The position numbers were made by a program, and so were the translations under genes. Positions 53,001 to 60,614 of a stretch of 64,000 nt of DNA are shown piece after piece. This DNA is from Streptomyces sp. NRRL WC-3605. Its GTDB lineage: Bacteria > Actinomycetota > Actinomycetes > Streptomycetales > Streptomycetaceae. The stretch lies in the NCBI RefSeq assembly GCF_001509795.1, contig NZ_LLZN01000091.1, positions 186,001 to 250,000 on the forward strand. Direction: 5' to 3'. Under the pieces are notes generated by a model. That model did not search any database. It was given only the letters and a program-made list of their open reading frames with translations, and was not told where the DNA came from. Position 1 is the first letter of the stretch. Each line of letters opens with the position of its first letter.

Positions 53001-53639
53001 CCCGCGTCCCTGACCGCGTCCCAGCTGATGCGGCTGGCCGCCGACCCGGACGGGTTCGCGCAGGAACTCGCGCGCCCCATGCCGCGCCCCCCGCAACCCG
53101 CCGCACGCCGAGGCACCCGGTTCCACGCATGGGTGGAAGCCCGCTTCGAAGAGTTGACGCTGCCGATGCTGGAGCCCGACGAGCTGCCGGGCAGCGAGGC
53201 GGAGATCGCCGACGAACGCGACCTGGAGGCCCTCAAGGATGCCTTCGAGCGAACGGAGTACGCGCACCGCACGCCGTACCGGGTGGAGGCCCCGTTCCAG
53301 CTCGCGATCGCCGGCCGGGTCGTCCGCGGCCGTATCGACGCCGTGTACCGCAACGGCGAGGGCGACGGGGTGACGTACGAGATCGTCGACTGGAAGACCA
53401 ACCGCGCCCGCACCGCCGACCCCCTCCAGCTCGCCCTGTACCGGCTCGCCTGGGCCGAGCAGCAGGGTGTCCCCCTGGAGTCGGTCGGCGCCGCGTTCCT
53501 GTACGTCCGCAGCGGCGAGGTCGTACGCCCGGACGCCCTGCCGGACCGCTCGGCGCTGGAACGCCTGCTCACCGGCGAGCCCGCCGGGGAGACGGAGTGT
53601 GAGGAACCGCCCAATCAGGATGTCGGCGCGGGCCGATAG
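50031..53639 (+). CDS. adnB: AdnB-type helicase-nuclease subunit
   Basis: 1202 residues. Motor motifs: Q-like IPFTPEQTACI, Walker A GAGSGKTTVM (~41), VLLDEYQDTS, GDPCQAIYGWRG, TAHKSKGLEWDVV. A long acidic Asp/Pro-rich linker (~840-945) precedes the RecB-like nuclease with GRIDAVYRNG and IVDWKTNRA (~1120). Unlike AdnA it lacks the Fe-S cysteines. TAGCCT lies seven bases before GTG 50031 with no ribosome site, so it seems leaderless and starts there rather than at GTG 50007. Forms the AdnAB motor with the product of the preceding gene, 157 bp upstream. Confidence 0.9.
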   Translation: MPARITDPEQLKELLGIPFTPEQTACIIAPPAPQVIVAGAGSGKTTVMAARVVWLVGTGQVAPEQVLGLTFTNKAAGELAERVRKALVRAGVTDPDAIDPDRPPGEPVISTYHAFAGRLLTDHGLRIGLEPTSRLLADATRYQLAARVLREAPGPYPALTRSFADLVSDLLALDAELSEHLVRPEALRAHDARLLLTLQGTKLSNADLRKVPEAAAARRELADLVVRYRAAKRERDLLDFGDQIALSARLAQMPEVGRLLREEFRVVLLDEYQDTSVAQRVLLAGLFGDGTGHPVTAVGDPCQAIYGWRGASVANLDDFPEHFAHADGRPATRQALSENRRSGGRLLDLANGLAEPLRALHAGVEALRPAPGAERDGIVRCALLSTHAEEIDWIADSVAHLVNTGKAPGEIAVLCRTATDFAEIQAALVARDVPVEVVGLSGLLHLPEIADLVAVCEVLQDPGANASLVRLLTGPRWRIGPRDLALLGRRARLLVSHARVDGDDDPDRRLAEAVEGIDPAEVISLADALDTFLETPLDGAGDDDGLPFSPDARVRFARLAAELRDLRRSLSDPLMDVLHRVLAVTGLEVELSASPHALAARRRETLSNFLDIAASFAAGDHEASLLAFLAFLRTAAQYEKGLDNALPGGDNTVKVLTAHKSKGLEWDVVAVPGLVTGTFPSSQGREKWTAQGKVLPHELRGDADTLPDVTSWDSRGLKSFHEAMKEHQHTEELRLGYVTFTRPRSLLLGSGHWWGPSQKKPRGPSDFLLALHDHCAAGYGEIEVWADEPAEGAENPALLRQGAEHAWPLPLDETALARRRAAAETVLAHLEKLASQDDPVATHDPETYDDPDWPPPPDEDEDPAYGPLGDEPVADAPDASGLWDDAPLDEAPFEDDAYDGARYDDAPRERAPDEAAPDPTAEHGRPRPPEPRTPVRPSIPHQAPPPRPRTSDDEHLTPEEARTLASWDRDLDALSGELLRARASVTDVPLPASLTASQLMRLAADPDGFAQELARPMPRPPQPAARRGTRFHAWVEARFEELTLPMLEPDELPGSEAEIADERDLEALKDAFERTEYAHRTPYRVEAPFQLAIAGRVVRGRIDAVYRNGEGDGVTYEIVDWKTNRARTADPLQLALYRLAWAEQQGVPLESVGAAFLYVRSGEVVRPDALPDRSALERLLTGEPAGETECEEPPNQDVGAGR

Positions 53640-53649
53640 GCTCGGGAGC

Positions 53650-55053
53650 ATGAGCCAGACCCCGGACGACGCTGTCCGTACGTACATCGAACAGCACAGC
53701 ACCGCCTTCCTCGACGATCTCGCGGAATGGCTGCGCATCCCGTCCGTCTCGGCTCAGCCCGTCCACGCGCCCGACGTCCGCCGCAGCGCCGACTGGCTCG
53801 CCGCCAAGCTGCTGGAGACCGGCTTCCCCACGGTCGAGGTCTGGCCCACGCCCGGCGCCCCGGCCGTCTTCGCGCACTGGCCCTCCGACGACCCCGAGGC
53901 GCCCACGGTCCTCGTCTACGGGCACCACGACGTGCAGCCCGCCGCCCGAGAGGACGGCTGGGACAGCGAGCCCTTCGAGCCCGTCGTCCGCGACGGACGG
54001 CTGTACGCGCGCGGGGCGGCCGACGACAAGGGCCAGGTGTTCTTCCACACACTCGGCGTCCGGGCCCACCTCGCCACGACCGGCCGTACCGCCCCGGCCG
54101 TCGGCCTCAAGCTGCTGATCGAGGGCGAGGAGGAGTCCGGCTCCCCGCACTTCCGCGCTCTGGTGGAGGAACGCGCCGACCGGCTCGCCGCCGACGCGGT
54201 GATCGTCTCCGACACGGGCATGTGGGCCGAGGACACCCCCACCGTGTGCACGGGCATGCGCGGCCTCGCCGAGTGCGAGATCCGGCTGCACGGCCCCGAC
54301 CAGGACATCCACTCCGGCTCGTTCGGCGGCGCCGTCCCGAACCCTGCGACCGCCGTCGCCCGCCTGGTCGCCGCCCTCCACGACGAACACGCGCGCGTGG
54401 CGATCCCCGGCTTCTACGACGGAGTCGTGGAGCTGACCGACCGCGAGCGCGAGCTCTTCGCCGAGCTGCCCTTCGACGAGGCACGGTGGCTGCGCACCGC
54501 CCGGTCGCACGCCGCCCACGGGGAGGCCGGCCACACCACGCTGGAGCGCGTCTGGGCCCGCCCCACCGCCGAGGTGAACGGGATCGGCGGGGGCTACCAG
54601 GGCCCCGGCAGCAAGACGATCATCCCGTCGTCCGCCATGGTGAAGCTGTCCTTCCGGCTGGTCGCGGGACAGGACCCCGACCACATCGAGAAGGCCGTCC
54701 GCGCGTGGGCCGCCGAGCAGGTGCCCGCGGGGATCCGCAGCGAGATCACCTTCAGCGGCGCCACCCGTCCGTGCCTGACGCCGCTCGACCACCCGGCCCT
54801 GCGGTCCGTCGTGCGTGCGATGGGCCGCGCCTTCGAGGGGCCCGTCCGCTTCACGCGCGAGGGTGGCTCCGGGCCCGCCGCCGACCTGCAGGACGTGCTC
54901 GGCGCGCCCGTGCTCTTCCTCGGCATCTCCGTCCCCTCCGACGGCTGGCACGCCCCGAACGAGAAGGTCGAGCTCGACCTGCTCCTCAAAGGCGTCGAGA
55001 CCACCGCCTACCTGTGGGGCGACCTCGCCGCGCACTGGCGTCATGAGCCCTGA
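53650..55053 (+). CDS. M20-family dipeptidase
   Basis: 467 residues. Zinc-site motifs of M20 peptidases are in order: VLVYGHHDVQPA, YARGAADDKGQ, EGEEESGSPHF and WHAPNEKVEL near the C-terminus; the dimerisation lid lies between. Cytosolic, acting on dipeptides, perhaps thiol-containing ones by context. The -10-like TAGGCT (53637-53642) overlaps the AdnB TAG stop and sits seven bases before ATG 53650, so the gene has its own leaderless promoter within the end of adnB. Confidence 0.93.
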   Translation: MSQTPDDAVRTYIEQHSTAFLDDLAEWLRIPSVSAQPVHAPDVRRSADWLAAKLLETGFPTVEVWPTPGAPAVFAHWPSDDPEAPTVLVYGHHDVQPAAREDGWDSEPFEPVVRDGRLYARGAADDKGQVFFHTLGVRAHLATTGRTAPAVGLKLLIEGEEESGSPHFRALVEERADRLAADAVIVSDTGMWAEDTPTVCTGMRGLAECEIRLHGPDQDIHSGSFGGAVPNPATAVARLVAALHDEHARVAIPGFYDGVVELTDRERELFAELPFDEARWLRTARSHAAHGEAGHTTLERVWARPTAEVNGIGGGYQGPGSKTIIPSSAMVKLSFRLVAGQDPDHIEKAVRAWAAEQVPAGIRSEITFSGATRPCLTPLDHPALRSVVRAMGRAFEGPVRFTREGGSGPAADLQDVLGAPVLFLGISVPSDGWHAPNEKVELDLLLKGVETTAYLWGDLAAHWRHEP

Positions 55054-55209
55054 CACACCGCCCCCACCCGGAGCGGCACCGCGCGCGCGGCACACTGGAG
55101 ACGCCGCCGCACCACGCCGAGCGCTGCCGCCCCCGGTCACCTCAAGTCCCACGTCCCGCCGATCCACCCGTCGAAGCACACCGTTCCACTGGGGGAGTTG
55201 GAAGCACCC

Positions 55210-56151
55210 GTGACCACCTCGACCGACCACACCGCCGACCGACCCGTCTCGCTCACCGCCCCGAGCGGCATCGACCGCGCCGCCCACCACCGGCTCGACG
55301 AGGCCTGGCTGGCGGCGGCGTGGAGCCACCCCACGACCCGCTGCTTCGTGGTCTCCGGCGGCCAGGTCCTGATCGACGAGACGCCGGACGGACGTACCGA
55401 ACTCGTCATGACCCCCTCGTTCGAGGCACCCCTCACCGAGGCGCACCGGTACTTCCTCGGCATCGACGAGGACGGCGTCAGCTACTTCGCCCTGCAGAAG
55501 GACGCCCTGCCCGGCCGTATCGACCAGTCCGCGCGACCGGCGGGGCTGCGCGAGGCAGGACTGCTGCTGTCACCGCGTGACGCGGGCCTGATGGTGCACG
55601 CCGTCGGTCTGGAGAACTGGCAGCGCACCCACCGCTTCTGCTCCCGCTGCGGCGAGCGCACCGTCATCGCCGCCGCCGGGCACATCCGCCGCTGCCCCGC
55701 CTGCGGCGCGGAGCACTACCCGCGCACCGACCCGGCCGTGATCATGGCCGTCACCGACGAGGAGGACCGCATCCTCCTCGGCCGCCAGGTGCACTGGCCC
55801 GAGGGCCGCTTCTCCACGCTCGCAGGCTTCGTCGAGCCGGGGGAGTCGATCGAGCAGGCCGTGCGGCGCGAGGTCTTCGAGGAGGCCGGCATCACCGTCG
55901 GTGGGGTCGAGTACGTGGCGAGCCAGCCCTGGCCGTTCCCGTCCAGCCTCATGCTCGGCTTCATGGCCCGCGCCACCTCGTTCGACATCCAGGTCGACGG
56001 CGAGGAGATCCACGAGGCCCGCTGGTTCTCCCGCGACGACCTGCGCGCGGCCTTCGAGTCGGGCGAGGTCCTGCCGCCCTACGGCATCTCCATCGCGGCC
56101 CGGCTGATCGAGCTCTGGTACGGCAAGCAGCTGCCGACGCGCGTCGTCTGA
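55210..56151 (+). CDS. nudC: NADH pyrophosphatase NudC
   Basis: 313 residues. Zinc ribbon FCSRCGERT...RCPACGAEH (~140-175), Nudix box beginning GFVEPGESIEQA and ending REVFEEAGI, and the family hallmark SQPWPFPSS (~237). It splits NAD(H) and can remove NAD caps from RNA. GTG 55210 lies after GGAAG; an upstream TTG (55198) overlaps that site and is rejected. The 156-bp gap after the dipeptidase contains nothing I can identify. Ends at a bidirectional terminator. Confidence 0.95.
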   Translation: MTTSTDHTADRPVSLTAPSGIDRAAHHRLDEAWLAAAWSHPTTRCFVVSGGQVLIDETPDGRTELVMTPSFEAPLTEAHRYFLGIDEDGVSYFALQKDALPGRIDQSARPAGLREAGLLLSPRDAGLMVHAVGLENWQRTHRFCSRCGERTVIAAAGHIRRCPACGAEHYPRTDPAVIMAVTDEEDRILLGRQVHWPEGRFSTLAGFVEPGESIEQAVRREVFEEAGITVGGVEYVASQPWPFPSSLMLGFMARATSFDIQVDGEEIHEARWFSRDDLRAAFESGEVLPPYGISIAARLIELWYGKQLPTRVV

Positions 56152-56178
56152 CCCGCGGCGAGGCGCACGGACGCAGAC

Positions 56179-56218
56179 GAAGAGGGTGGCGGCCCGGTCA
56201 CGGGCCGCCACCCTCTTC
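56179..56218. terminator. Bidirectional terminator between nudC and mrx1
   Basis: Perfect 18-bp stem GAAGAGGGTGGCGGCCCG (56179-56196), loop GTCA, complement 56201-56218. It lies between the convergent stops at 56151 and 56266. Confidence 0.93.
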
Positions 56219-56265
56219 GCGATGTGGAGCAGATGGGTGACCCAAGGTGTGGATCAGAGGTGTGC

Positions 56266-56508
56266 TCAGACGGCGATCTTCTGCTTCACCTGGGCCAGCG
56301 ACGGGTTGGTCAGCGTCGAACCGTCCGCGAAGAGCACGGTCGGCACGGTCTGGTTTCCGCCATTGGCCTTCTCGACGAAAGCGGCGGACTCGGGGTCCTG
56401 CTCGATGTTGATCTCGGTGTACGCGATGCCCTCGCGGTCCAGCTGCTTCTTCAGCCGCTGGCAGTAGCCGCACCAGGTGGTGCTGTACATCGTCACAGTG
56501 CCCTGCAT
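56266..56508 (-). CDS. mrx1: Mycoredoxin 1 (glutaredoxin-like)
   Basis: 80 residues with the glutaredoxin fold. Active site TTWCGYCQRLKKQL (CxxC, Cys 14 and 17), cis-proline QTVPTVLF and the C-terminal GSTLTNPSL. In actinobacteria such proteins reduce mycothiol-mixed disulfides. A perfect SigR-type promoter lies 50 bp upstream, matching this role. Divergent from uvrD2, convergent with nudC, as in mycobacteria (Rv3198A). Confidence 0.95.
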   Translation of the reverse strand: MQGTVTMYSTTWCGYCQRLKKQLDREGIAYTEINIEQDPESAAFVEKANGGNQTVPTVLFADGSTLTNPSLAQVKQKIAV

Positions 56509-56557
56509 GTCTCGCGCGCTCCTCGGATGGCTCGGGGATCAGGTCGTCCGGTGGGGG

Positions 56558-56584
56558 AACGTACAGCGGCGGCGCTCCATTCCC
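56558..56584 (-). promoter_or_regulatory. SigR-type promoter of mrx1
   Basis: Minus strand GGGAAT (56584-56579), 18 bp, GTT (56560-56558): an exact match to GGGAAT-N18-GTT. The 5' leader would be about 40-45 nt. Confidence 0.82.
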
Positions 56585-56691
56585 ACCCGGGGTATGCCGG
56601 GCGCGTGACGCCTGCCGCATTCGTACGACTATCCCTGCCCGCCTGTGGACAACCTGCGCGGCCGTCTCCGGCGACCTGGCAGCATGAACGT

Positions 56692-58902
56692 GTGACAGCA
56701 GCAACGCACTCCACCCTCTTCCCGCAGGTACCGGCCTCCCCCGACGCGGTGCTCGACGGGCTCGACCCCGAGCAGCGCGAGGTGGCGACCGCCCTGCACG
56801 GTCCGGTGTGCGTGCTCGCGGGAGCCGGTACCGGCAAGACCCGGGCCATCACCCACCGCATCGCCTACGGGGTGCGCGCGGGCATCCTCCAGCCCGCCAG
56901 CGTCCTCGCCGTCACCTTCACCGCCCGCGCCGCGGGGGAGATGCGCGGGCGGCTGCGCCAGCTCGGCGCCGCCGGGGTCCAGGCCCGCACGTTCCACTCG
57001 GCCGCGCTGCGGCAGCTGCAGTACTTCTGGCCGAAAGCCGTCGGTGGTTCCATGCCGCGCCTCGTCGACCGCAAGATCCAGCTCGTCGCCGACGCGGCTG
57101 CCGCCTGCCGCATCCGCCTCGACCGCAACGAGCTGCGGGACGTCACCGCCGAGATCGAGTGGTCCAAGGTCACCCAGACCATCCCCGCCGACTACGCGCT
57201 CGCCGCCGCGAAGGCCGGCCGTGAGGCCCCCCGCGACCCGGCCGAGATCGCCCAGCTCTACACCGTCTACGAGGACCTCAAGCGGGACCGCGCCGTCATC
57301 GACTTCGAGGACGTCCTGCTGCTCACGGTCGCCGTCCTCCAGGACCGGCAGGACATCGCCGAACAGGTGCGCTCCCAGTACCAGCACTTCGTGGTCGACG
57401 AGTACCAGGACGTCAGCCCCCTCCAGCAGCGCCTGCTGGAGCTGTGGCTCGGCGACCGCGACAGCCTCTGCGTGGTCGGGGACGCCAGCCAGACGATCTA
57501 CTCGTTCACCGGTGCCACCCCGGACCATCTGCTCGACTTCCGCTCCCGCCACCCCGGGGCCACCGTCGTCAAACTGGTCCGCGACTACCGCTCCACCCCC
57601 CAGGTCGTCCGCCTCGCCAACGGTCTGCTCTCCCAGGCCCGCGGCCGCGCCGCCGACCACCGGCTGGAACTGGTCTCCCAGCGCGACCCCGGCCCCGAGC
57701 CCGTCTACACCGAGTACACCGACGAACCGGCCGAGGCGGAGGGCGCCGCCCGGCGTATCCGCGACCTGATGGACGCCGGTGTGCCGGCCGCCGAGATCGC
57801 CGTCCTGTTCCGGACGAACTCCCAGTCCGAGACCTACGAGCAGGCCCTCGCCGACGCCGGCATCCCCTACCAGCTGCGCGGCGCCGAGCGGTTCTTCGAC
57901 CGGCCAGAGGTGCGCAAGGCGAGCGTCGCCCTGCGCGGCGCGGCCCGCTTCGGCGGCAACGACTCGCTCCTGGACGACGCCGTGGACCTGCCTTCGCAGG
58001 TGCGTGCCGTGCTGTCGGGGGAGGGCTGGACGTCCGAGCCGCCGGCCGGCTCCGGTGCCGTCAGAGAGCGCTGGGAATCGCTGGCCGCCCTCGTCCACCT
58101 CGCGCAGGACTTCGCCGCGGCCAAGTCCGGCGCCACCCTCGCCGACCTGGTCGCCGAGCTCGACGAGCGGGCGAACGCCCAGCACGCCCCCACCGTCCAG
58201 GGCGTCACCCTCGCCTCCCTGCACTCGGCGAAGGGCCTGGAGTGGGACGCCGTCTTCCTGGTCGGCGTGGCCGAGGGCATGATGCCGATCTCGTACGCCA
58301 AGACCGACGAACAGGTCGAGGAGGAGCGCCGCCTCCTGTACGTGGGTGTCACGCGCGCCCGGCGCCACCTCCATGTCTCCTGGGCGCTGACCCGCGCCCC
58401 CGGCGGCCGCCCCAACCGCCGTCCCAGCCGTTTCCTGGACGGACTGCGCCCCGGTTCCGGAGGCGCCGCGGGCCGGGCGGCTTCCGGAGGCGGGACCGGC
58501 GGCGTCGAGCGGGGGTACACGCGCGGCTCCACCGGCCGGCGCGAGGACGCCCCGAGACGCAGGCAGCGCAGCCCGGCCCGTTGCCGGGTCTGCGGGCGCA
58601 CCCTCATCGACGCCGGTGAGATGAAGCTGATGCGCTGTGAGAGCTGCCCCTCCGACATGAACGAGGGACTGTACGAGCGCCTGCGCGACTGGCGGGCCGA
58701 CCAGGCGCGGCGCAGCGGCCAGCCCGACTTCTGCGTCTTCACGGACCGGACCCTGATGGCGATCGCCGAGGCGGAGCCGGGCAGTCCGGATGAGTTGGCC
58801 CGTATTCCAGGTCTCCTCAAACGGAAGCTCGATCGCTACGGAGCCGACGTGCTGGCCATATGCGCAGGTCAGGAGGTCGGGGAGAGCGAGATGGGAGGCT
58901 GA
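56692..58902 (+). CDS. uvrD2: UvrD2-type DNA helicase with tetracysteine and HRDC domains
   Basis: 736 residues. Superfamily-1 motor: GAGTGKTRAITHR (~43), VVDEYQDVSPLQQR, GDASQTIYSFTG, SLHSAKGLEWDAVF and VGVTRARRHLHVSWAL. A Gly/Arg-rich linker (~585-625) leads to CRVCGR...RCESCPSD, the zinc-binding tetracysteine of mycobacterial UvrD2, and an HRDC domain (LRDWRADQARRSGQPDFCVF onward). GTG 56692 follows CAGCAT by six bases without a ribosome site, implying leaderless translation. Acts in DNA repair; divergent from mrx1. Confidence 0.94.
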   Translation: MTAATHSTLFPQVPASPDAVLDGLDPEQREVATALHGPVCVLAGAGTGKTRAITHRIAYGVRAGILQPASVLAVTFTARAAGEMRGRLRQLGAAGVQARTFHSAALRQLQYFWPKAVGGSMPRLVDRKIQLVADAAAACRIRLDRNELRDVTAEIEWSKVTQTIPADYALAAAKAGREAPRDPAEIAQLYTVYEDLKRDRAVIDFEDVLLLTVAVLQDRQDIAEQVRSQYQHFVVDEYQDVSPLQQRLLELWLGDRDSLCVVGDASQTIYSFTGATPDHLLDFRSRHPGATVVKLVRDYRSTPQVVRLANGLLSQARGRAADHRLELVSQRDPGPEPVYTEYTDEPAEAEGAARRIRDLMDAGVPAAEIAVLFRTNSQSETYEQALADAGIPYQLRGAERFFDRPEVRKASVALRGAARFGGNDSLLDDAVDLPSQVRAVLSGEGWTSEPPAGSGAVRERWESLAALVHLAQDFAAAKSGATLADLVAELDERANAQHAPTVQGVTLASLHSAKGLEWDAVFLVGVAEGMMPISYAKTDEQVEEERRLLYVGVTRARRHLHVSWALTRAPGGRPNRRPSRFLDGLRPGSGGAAGRAASGGGTGGVERGYTRGSTGRREDAPRRRQRSPARCRVCGRTLIDAGEMKLMRCESCPSDMNEGLYERLRDWRADQARRSGQPDFCVFTDRTLMAIAEAEPGSPDELARIPGLLKRKLDRYGADVLAICAGQEVGESEMGG

Positions 58903-58916
58903 GAAGAACTCGTCGC

Positions 58917-58955
58917 AAAAATAGTTTGCGCATGCCCCAGCAATCCCCATAGGTT
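58917..58955 (+). promoter_or_regulatory. wblC upstream promoter with WblC-type AT-rich box
   Basis: AAAAATAG (58917-58924) lies directly upstream of -35 TTGCGC (58926-58931); -10 TAGGTT (58950-58955) is 18 bp away. An AT-rich patch touching the -35 is the recognition pattern of WhiB7/WblC bound to the principal sigma factor, so autoregulation is expected. The leader to the upstream ORF is about 105 nt. Confidence 0.65.
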
Positions 58956-59067
58956 CTTAACCACGCGAACGGAGGCCTTCTCGCAGGCCCCTGATCCGTG
59001 ATGTACTTGCATACCCGCAGGACTGGTTCACACCAGTCCCCCGAGACGCCGAGAGGAGGCGAGTCCA

Positions 59068-59394
59068 GTGATCAGCATCAACGCCAGCTCCTTCAGCACC
59101 GCCAAAATGACCGATCGCTCGGTCGTCGCCTCCCTGTGCATGCTCGGCGCCTCGGACCTGGGCACCGGTCTGTCCGGCATTCCTGCCGTTCGTCCGGCGT
59201 CCGCCGTGTCCCTCGCGGGCCTTCCCGTCCGTGAGCGCAATGAGCGACCGACCAAGGCACTGGAAGCGGCAGTAGTGGCACAGGCGCAGGCCTATGCCTT
59301 TACGGCGACCGGTGCCGGATTCCGGAAGCAGACGACGCAGCACCACCAGATGTGGGCCTTCCGTGGGCCAGAACCCTGGAGTGATCCAGCCTGA
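59068..59394 (+). CDS. wblC upstream ORF
   Basis: 108 codons from GTG 59068, with GAGAGGAGG eight bases upstream, a very strong ribosome site. The product (ASLCMLGASDLGTGLSGIPA; AVVAQAQAYAFTATGAGF; QHHQMWAFRGPEPWSDPA) has no known fold. Its TGA stop (59392-59394) is inside the first of two hairpins preceding wblC. In mycobacteria and Streptomyces an upstream ORF controls whiB7/wblC by ribosome-dependent attenuation; this ORF occupies that place. An internal ATG at 59107 could give a shorter form. Confidence 0.75.
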   Translation: MISINASSFSTAKMTDRSVVASLCMLGASDLGTGLSGIPAVRPASAVSLAGLPVRERNERPTKALEAAVVAQAQAYAFTATGAGFRKQTTQHHQMWAFRGPEPWSDPA

Positions 59395-59457
59395 TCGACG
59401 ATCAGGCCGGCGCCTTCAGGGCCGCGGAACCCCATCCGGGATCCGCGGCCCTTCTGT
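59390..59457 (+). promoter_or_regulatory. wblC attenuator (two hairpins, terminator)
   Basis: Hairpin 1 is CCTGATC/GATCAGG (59390-59406) and contains the upstream ORF's stop codon. Hairpin 2 is a terminator: GGGCCGCGGA (59419-59428) with TCCGCGGCCC (59442-59451), followed by TTCTGTTTGTCC. GGGCC motifs at the end of the ORF (near 59354 and 59365) could pair with the GGCCC arm as an antiterminator when ribosomes stall. Confidence 0.7.
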
Positions 59458-59569
59458 TTGTCCTCACACACGGGACGGCAGAGCGAAGGGGCCTCGGGAC
59501 AGGCAAGACCCGGTACCAGCCGCCAACCGGTCCAACAGGACCGGAACGAACAGACGAGGAAGACGAACC

Positions 59570-59938
59570 GTGCAACTCGAAGCGCACGCCCCGTCCGTAC
59601 CGCCTTCAGACGTGATTCCCAAGCCTGGCTCCACGGAGGACCCGACCTTGATCCCCCTCACCGCGCTCACCGCGCTCGACGACGCCATCGAGAACCTCGG
59701 CGTGCCCGTCCCCTGCCGTTCCTACGACCCGGAGGTCTTCTTCGCCGAGTCGCCGGCGGACGTCGAGTACGCCAAGTCCCTCTGCCGCACCTGCCCGCTG
59801 ATGGAGGCCTGCCTCGCCGGCGCCAAGGAGCGGCGTGAGCCCTGGGGAGTCTGGGGTGGCGAGCTGTTCGTCCAGGGTGTCGTCGTCGCCCGGAAGCGGC
59901 CGCGTGGCCGCCCGCGCAAGAACCCGGTCACGGCATGA
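59570..59938 (+). CDS. wblC: WblC (WhiB7-type) transcriptional activator
   Basis: 122 residues. Four Fe-S cysteines in WhiB order (VPC ~49, LCRTCPLMEAC), the turn GVWGGE, and the C-terminal AT-hook RGRPRKN that defines the WhiB7/WblC subgroup. It binds the principal sigma factor and AT-rich boxes near -35 and switches on intrinsic resistance to ribosome-targeting antibiotics. GTG 59570 has GAGGAAG upstream. Expression is set by the upstream promoter, ORF and attenuator. WblC is reported to raise sigR expression, which would connect it with the three SigR-type promoters seen here. Confidence 0.95.
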   Translation: MQLEAHAPSVPPSDVIPKPGSTEDPTLIPLTALTALDDAIENLGVPVPCRSYDPEVFFAESPADVEYAKSLCRTCPLMEACLAGAKERREPWGVWGGELFVQGVVVARKRPRGRPRKNPVTA

Positions 59939-60258
59939 ACATCACCGGAACGATCGACCGCCCCCTCACGCACGACCCCCAGAAGCAGGCCCCGATGAAG
60001 CCGTCCACCGACGAGACCGCAGGCTCCGCGCCTGAAGACTTCACCACCAGTGGCGCCACCACCTCGCGCCAGAACAGGAACCGAGAGATGCAACTCATCC
60101 AAGAAGCCCTGGCACGTGCGCATATGCACGACCTCCAGCGCGAGGCGCAGCGGGAGCGCCAGGCCGTGCGCCTGGCGACCGCTCGCCGGATGCAGCGCCG
60201 GGCCGAGCGCGCCTCGATGCGCGCCCGCCGCGCGCTCGCCATGGCGGTCATGCAGTAA
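59935..60258 (+). CDS. Basic helical protein coupled to wblC
   Basis: 107 residues; ATG 59935 overlaps the wblC stop (ATGA). The N-terminal half is polar and variable; the C-terminal half from Met 52 (MQLIQEALARAHMHDLQREA, then RRMQRRAERASMRARRALAM) is a single Arg/Ala-rich amphipathic helix. A second start at 60088 would give only this conserved helix of 56 residues. Co-translated with wblC, so it may assist the same response, for example by binding RNA or the ribosome; no evidence beyond charge and position. Confidence 0.65.
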   Translation: MNITGTIDRPLTHDPQKQAPMKPSTDETAGSAPEDFTTSGATTSRQNRNREMQLIQEALARAHMHDLQREAQRERQAVRLATARRMQRRAERASMRARRALAMAVMQ

Positions 60259-60272
60259 TCGCCGCACCGCCG

Positions 60273-60346
60273 GCCGGTGGGTCTTCCCACCGGCAGGGCA
60301 GCGACTCCCGCGGGGGCCGATCCGTCATGAACGGAGCGGCCCCCGC
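60273..60346. terminator. Double terminator after the wblC unit
   Basis: First stem GCCGGTGGG (60273-60281)/CCCACCGGC (60286-60294) with loop TCTT. Second stem GCGGGGGCC (60310-60318)/GGCCCCCGC (60338-60346). Both perfect. Confidence 0.8.
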
Positions 60347-60394
60347 CGTGCGTTGTCCGGACGCCCGGCCGGCGCCGGCGTTATCGTCGGGTGG

Positions 60395-60604
60395 GTGACG
60401 AGTCCTCCCGGCAGCGACGGTGACCGCGGCTCCGACGCCGAGTCCCGGCCGATGGTGTGCGCCCGCTGCGGCGCTCGCAGCGAGGAACCGAGGCCCACCT
60501 GGACCTGCTCCGTGGAGAACGGCGTCCGGGTCCACTTCTGCGACACCTGCTCGCGCGAGAACCTCCGGGCGATCGAGGGCCGGCTGGACTCCGCCTGGTG
60601 GTAG
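60395..60604 (+). CDS. Small zinc-ribbon protein
   Basis: 69 residues from GTG 60395. Two CxxC knuckles, VCARCGARS and FCDTCSREN, are separated by TWTCSVENGVRVH, then a short helix RAIEGRLDSAWW. TATCGT seven bases before the GTG and no ribosome site indicate leaderless translation and reject GTG 60391 (other frame). Family function unknown; conserved-looking in Streptomyces. Confidence 0.75.
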   Translation: MTSPPGSDGDRGSDAESRPMVCARCGARSEEPRPTWTCSVENGVRVHFCDTCSRENLRAIEGRLDSAWW

Positions 60605-60614
60605 CCCCGGCCGC

